Shown piece after piece: positions 62,552 to 64,000 of a stretch of 64,000 nucleotides of DNA. The notes under the pieces are model-generated. The model worked only from the letters and a program-made list of their open reading frames with translations, made no database searches and was not told the DNA's origin. The stretch is from JACJXF01 sp964404825 (GTDB lineage: Bacteria > Bacteroidota > Bacteroidia > Bacteroidales > GCA-2748055): positions 3,300 to 67,299 of the forward strand of contig CAYOLQ010000008.1 in the NCBI GenBank assembly GCA_964404825.1, given 5' to 3'. The stretch's first letter is position 1. Each line of letters starts with the position of its first letter. Made by a program: the position numbers and the translations under genes.

Positions 62552-63034
62552 AAAATCTATTGCGTATTTAGTTGTAAATTCGTTATTTCATCTAAATAAT
62601 TATTAAAGTTTCGAAATCTGACCTTGATTAAGAATTAAATACATATTTCTTTCTAAATCAAAGAACTGATGGGAAAAATATTATGAATAAAATTTTTCTA
62701 CCTATCTAGCCAATGATATTTCCTGATACTTTTCAACCTGAGAAAATTTGTATAATTCAACATGAAAAACCAAAAATGTTTCTTAACAAATATTATAAAA
62801 TAACCACCAGAATGCTACAAGTATATTTAGGTATTTTGATATTATATTACTTAAAATAAAAATGTCTATCAGCAATGAATGAGCTAATCACGTTTCTATT
62901 TATCAGTATTTCAATTAACAGTGCATTTATTTGATGCATTTTTCTAAAATATAGTATATTAAATTAGTTGTAACAATTATTGATTATCTAATTGTTTCTT
63001 TAAATTTACTTTTCAAACTTTAAAAAGAATATAG
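62552..63034. other. AT-rich spacer upstream of the right-hand araC gene
   Basis: About 480 bases, very AT-rich, with no supported frame. It contains the TATAGTATATT word (62950-62960). It must hold the promoter of the AraC-type gene; only a weak TTG / TAATTGTT pair is visible. Confidence 0.5.
62950..62960. promoter_or_regulatory. TATAGTATATT word upstream of the right-hand araC gene
   Basis: Identical to the words at 49661 and 55487, here 75 bases before the ATG. It may be an autoregulatory site of this AraC paralogue. Confidence 0.42.
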
Positions 63035-63904
63035 ATGGAAATCCTACAAAGGGCTGTTTTAATACCAGAGAATCAATCCTATTTATTGAGTGAAGTTGAA
63101 TTAAAAAACAATAGGGGAGTTATACACACCCACGATAGTTACGAATTAAACTTCATTATTGATGCTTATGGCAAACGGTTCGTAGCAGGAAATATCTCCA
63201 ATTTCATTCCAGGTGATTTACTTTTTATGGCTCCGGGTGTAGCTCACTGCTGGGAAATTGACAATAAAGAGATTGACCCAAGGGCTTACACCATTCATTT
63301 TAAGAAGGACTTTTTTGAAACAGCTTTATCAAGTATTAAGGAGTTAGAATTCATAACTTCTTTGATAAATAAATCTAAACAAGGACTTTTTATTAAGGGG
63401 GTCGATTCACAAATGTTATTGCTTTTATACAAAGAATTATTTAACACTGAAAGCTCATTAGATAAAATCATTAAAATCCTTAAGATTCTCAGACTAATTG
63501 TTAGCTCCAATGATATTCAACTTCTTGCAAACCAAGAATTCACCTGGGATGCAGATTTACCACAAAATCAACGTATTAAAAAAGTTTACGAATATGTATT
63601 TTTTAATTTCAGCAAAGACATCAGGTTAATTGAAATTGCGTCATTAATTGGCTTATCGGAAGGTGCTTTTTGCGCATTCTTCAAAAAAAATACAAAAAAA
63701 ACTTTTTTCGAATTTATTAAAGAAGTTAGAATCAGTTATGCATGCAAGCTGCTTAATGCCGATAAAGACCAACCCATATCATCAATCTGTTTTGAATGTG
63801 GATATAACAATTTCGCCAATTTCAACCGACAGTTTAAAGAGGTAACAAATGTCAGTCCGAAACAATATCGAAAAAAAAGCGAATTGGAAACAATTTACAT
63901 GTAG
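63035..63904 (+). CDS. AraC-family regulator, paralogue of the susC-linked regulator
   Basis: 289 residues. It matches the 49879-50736 regulator over its whole length: N-terminal cupin (VIHTHDSYELNFIIDAYGKR, IPGDLLFMAPGVAHCWEI) and C-terminal double helix-turn-helix (DIRLIEIASLIGLSEGAFCA, FFKKNTKKTFFEFIKEV, then RISYACKLLNADKDQPISSI and YNNFANFNRQFKEVTNVSPK). It is the only plus-strand gene of the right part and faces away from the sugar-acid operon. It probably senses a different sugar signal or the same one. Its promoter carries the shared TATAGTATATT word. Confidence 0.9.
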   Translation: MEILQRAVLIPENQSYLLSEVELKNNRGVIHTHDSYELNFIIDAYGKRFVAGNISNFIPGDLLFMAPGVAHCWEIDNKEIDPRAYTIHFKKDFFETALSSIKELEFITSLINKSKQGLFIKGVDSQMLLLLYKELFNTESSLDKIIKILKILRLIVSSNDIQLLANQEFTWDADLPQNQRIKKVYEYVFFNFSKDIRLIEIASLIGLSEGAFCAFFKKNTKKTFFEFIKEVRISYACKLLNADKDQPISSICFECGYNNFANFNRQFKEVTNVSPKQYRKKSELETIYM

Positions 63905-63940
63905 GTATGTCATAAGTTTTTAAAATGTTGTATATGGATT

Positions 63941-64000
63941 TTAATGAAGTCCAGAACTCATTTTCTTTTCAACCAAACTGGTCACTTTCTTGCCAACCAC
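63941..64000 (-). CDS. Possible C-terminal end of a T9SS cargo protein
   Basis: Open to the window edge and ending at 63941. The last residues, GKKVTSLVEKKMSSGLH, resemble the G-x-V-x-x-LV-x-K-x-x-S-x-G-x-H stretch of type-A T9SS domains, but the final strands are missing, so it may be a remnant. Only about 20 codons are visible. Confidence 0.3.
   Translation of the reverse strand: MVGKKVTSLVEKKMSSGLH

Overview
The window looks like a piece of a Bacteroidota genome, probably a Bacteroidales/Marinilabiliales-type metagenome assembly. Evidence: SusC/SusD pair, type IX secretion (T9SS) tails of both A and B type, alternative complex III genes (actA, actB), promoters of the TTTG / TAnnTTTG kind, and coding regions of moderate to low GC separated by AT-rich spacers. 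Two runs of N (9423-9522 and 62542-62551) mark scaffold joins; the first lies inside a tandem repeat. I see no complete tRNA, rRNA or CRISPR array.

Layout. (1) 1-5958 is housekeeping: actB (cut by the window edge) and actA of the quinol-oxidising alternative complex III, a small type-B T9SS cargo protein, an AI-2E/PerM-type membrane protein, then thyA-folA. (2) 5959-12280 is a patchwork of repeat-rich spacers and small genes: a YtfJ-like secreted protein, a secreted protein with five ESWM repeats, an ATP-grasp enzyme, and a divergent XRE regulator facing a three-gene cluster of tiny proteins. A 1-kb spacer with tRNA-arm-like words and terminators ends the region. (3) 12281-16822 holds a large secreted vWA/propeller protein and a PQQ-propeller protein. 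(4) 16923-62541 is almost entirely on the minus strand and is a polysaccharide utilisation region. It has one SusC/D pair, three sulfatases, a GH2, a GH67/GH20-like enzyme, four Asp-box (sialidase-type) propeller genes (one broken), two Na+/solute symporters, two DHDPS-family aldolases, L-fucose/D-arabinose isomerase, ribulokinase, and a D-threonate-type module (DUF1537 kinase, PdxA2, Fe-alcohol dehydrogenase). Two paralogous AraC-family regulators sit beside the SusC gene and at the right end.

How the genes may work together (inference). The enzymes fit a route for 2-keto-3-deoxy sugar acids. Sialidase-fold exo-enzymes would release the acids outside or in the periplasm, a periplasmic YhcH/NanQ-like protein may handle their anomers, and the symporters would import them. 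A DHDPS-family aldolase acting on Kdo would give pyruvate and D-arabinose, which FucI and AraB can turn into ribulose 5-phosphate. A second aldolase acting on Dha (3-deoxy-D-lyxo-heptulosaric acid) would give pyruvate and a C4 semialdehyde. The Fe-ADH would reduce this to D-threonate, which the DUF1537 kinase plus PdxA2 convert to DHAP and CO2. Kdo and Dha occur together in pectic RG-II and in walls of scaly green algae; the sulfatases favour an algal source. No single gene proves this, but the stereochemistry and gene content match well, and genes for N-acetylmannosamine/GlcNAc handling expected for sialic acid are absent.

Degraded parts: an N-terminally truncated, frameshifted Fe-ADH (21030-21534), a broken Asp-box/T9SS gene next to the second gap, and a possible T9SS tail at the right edge.
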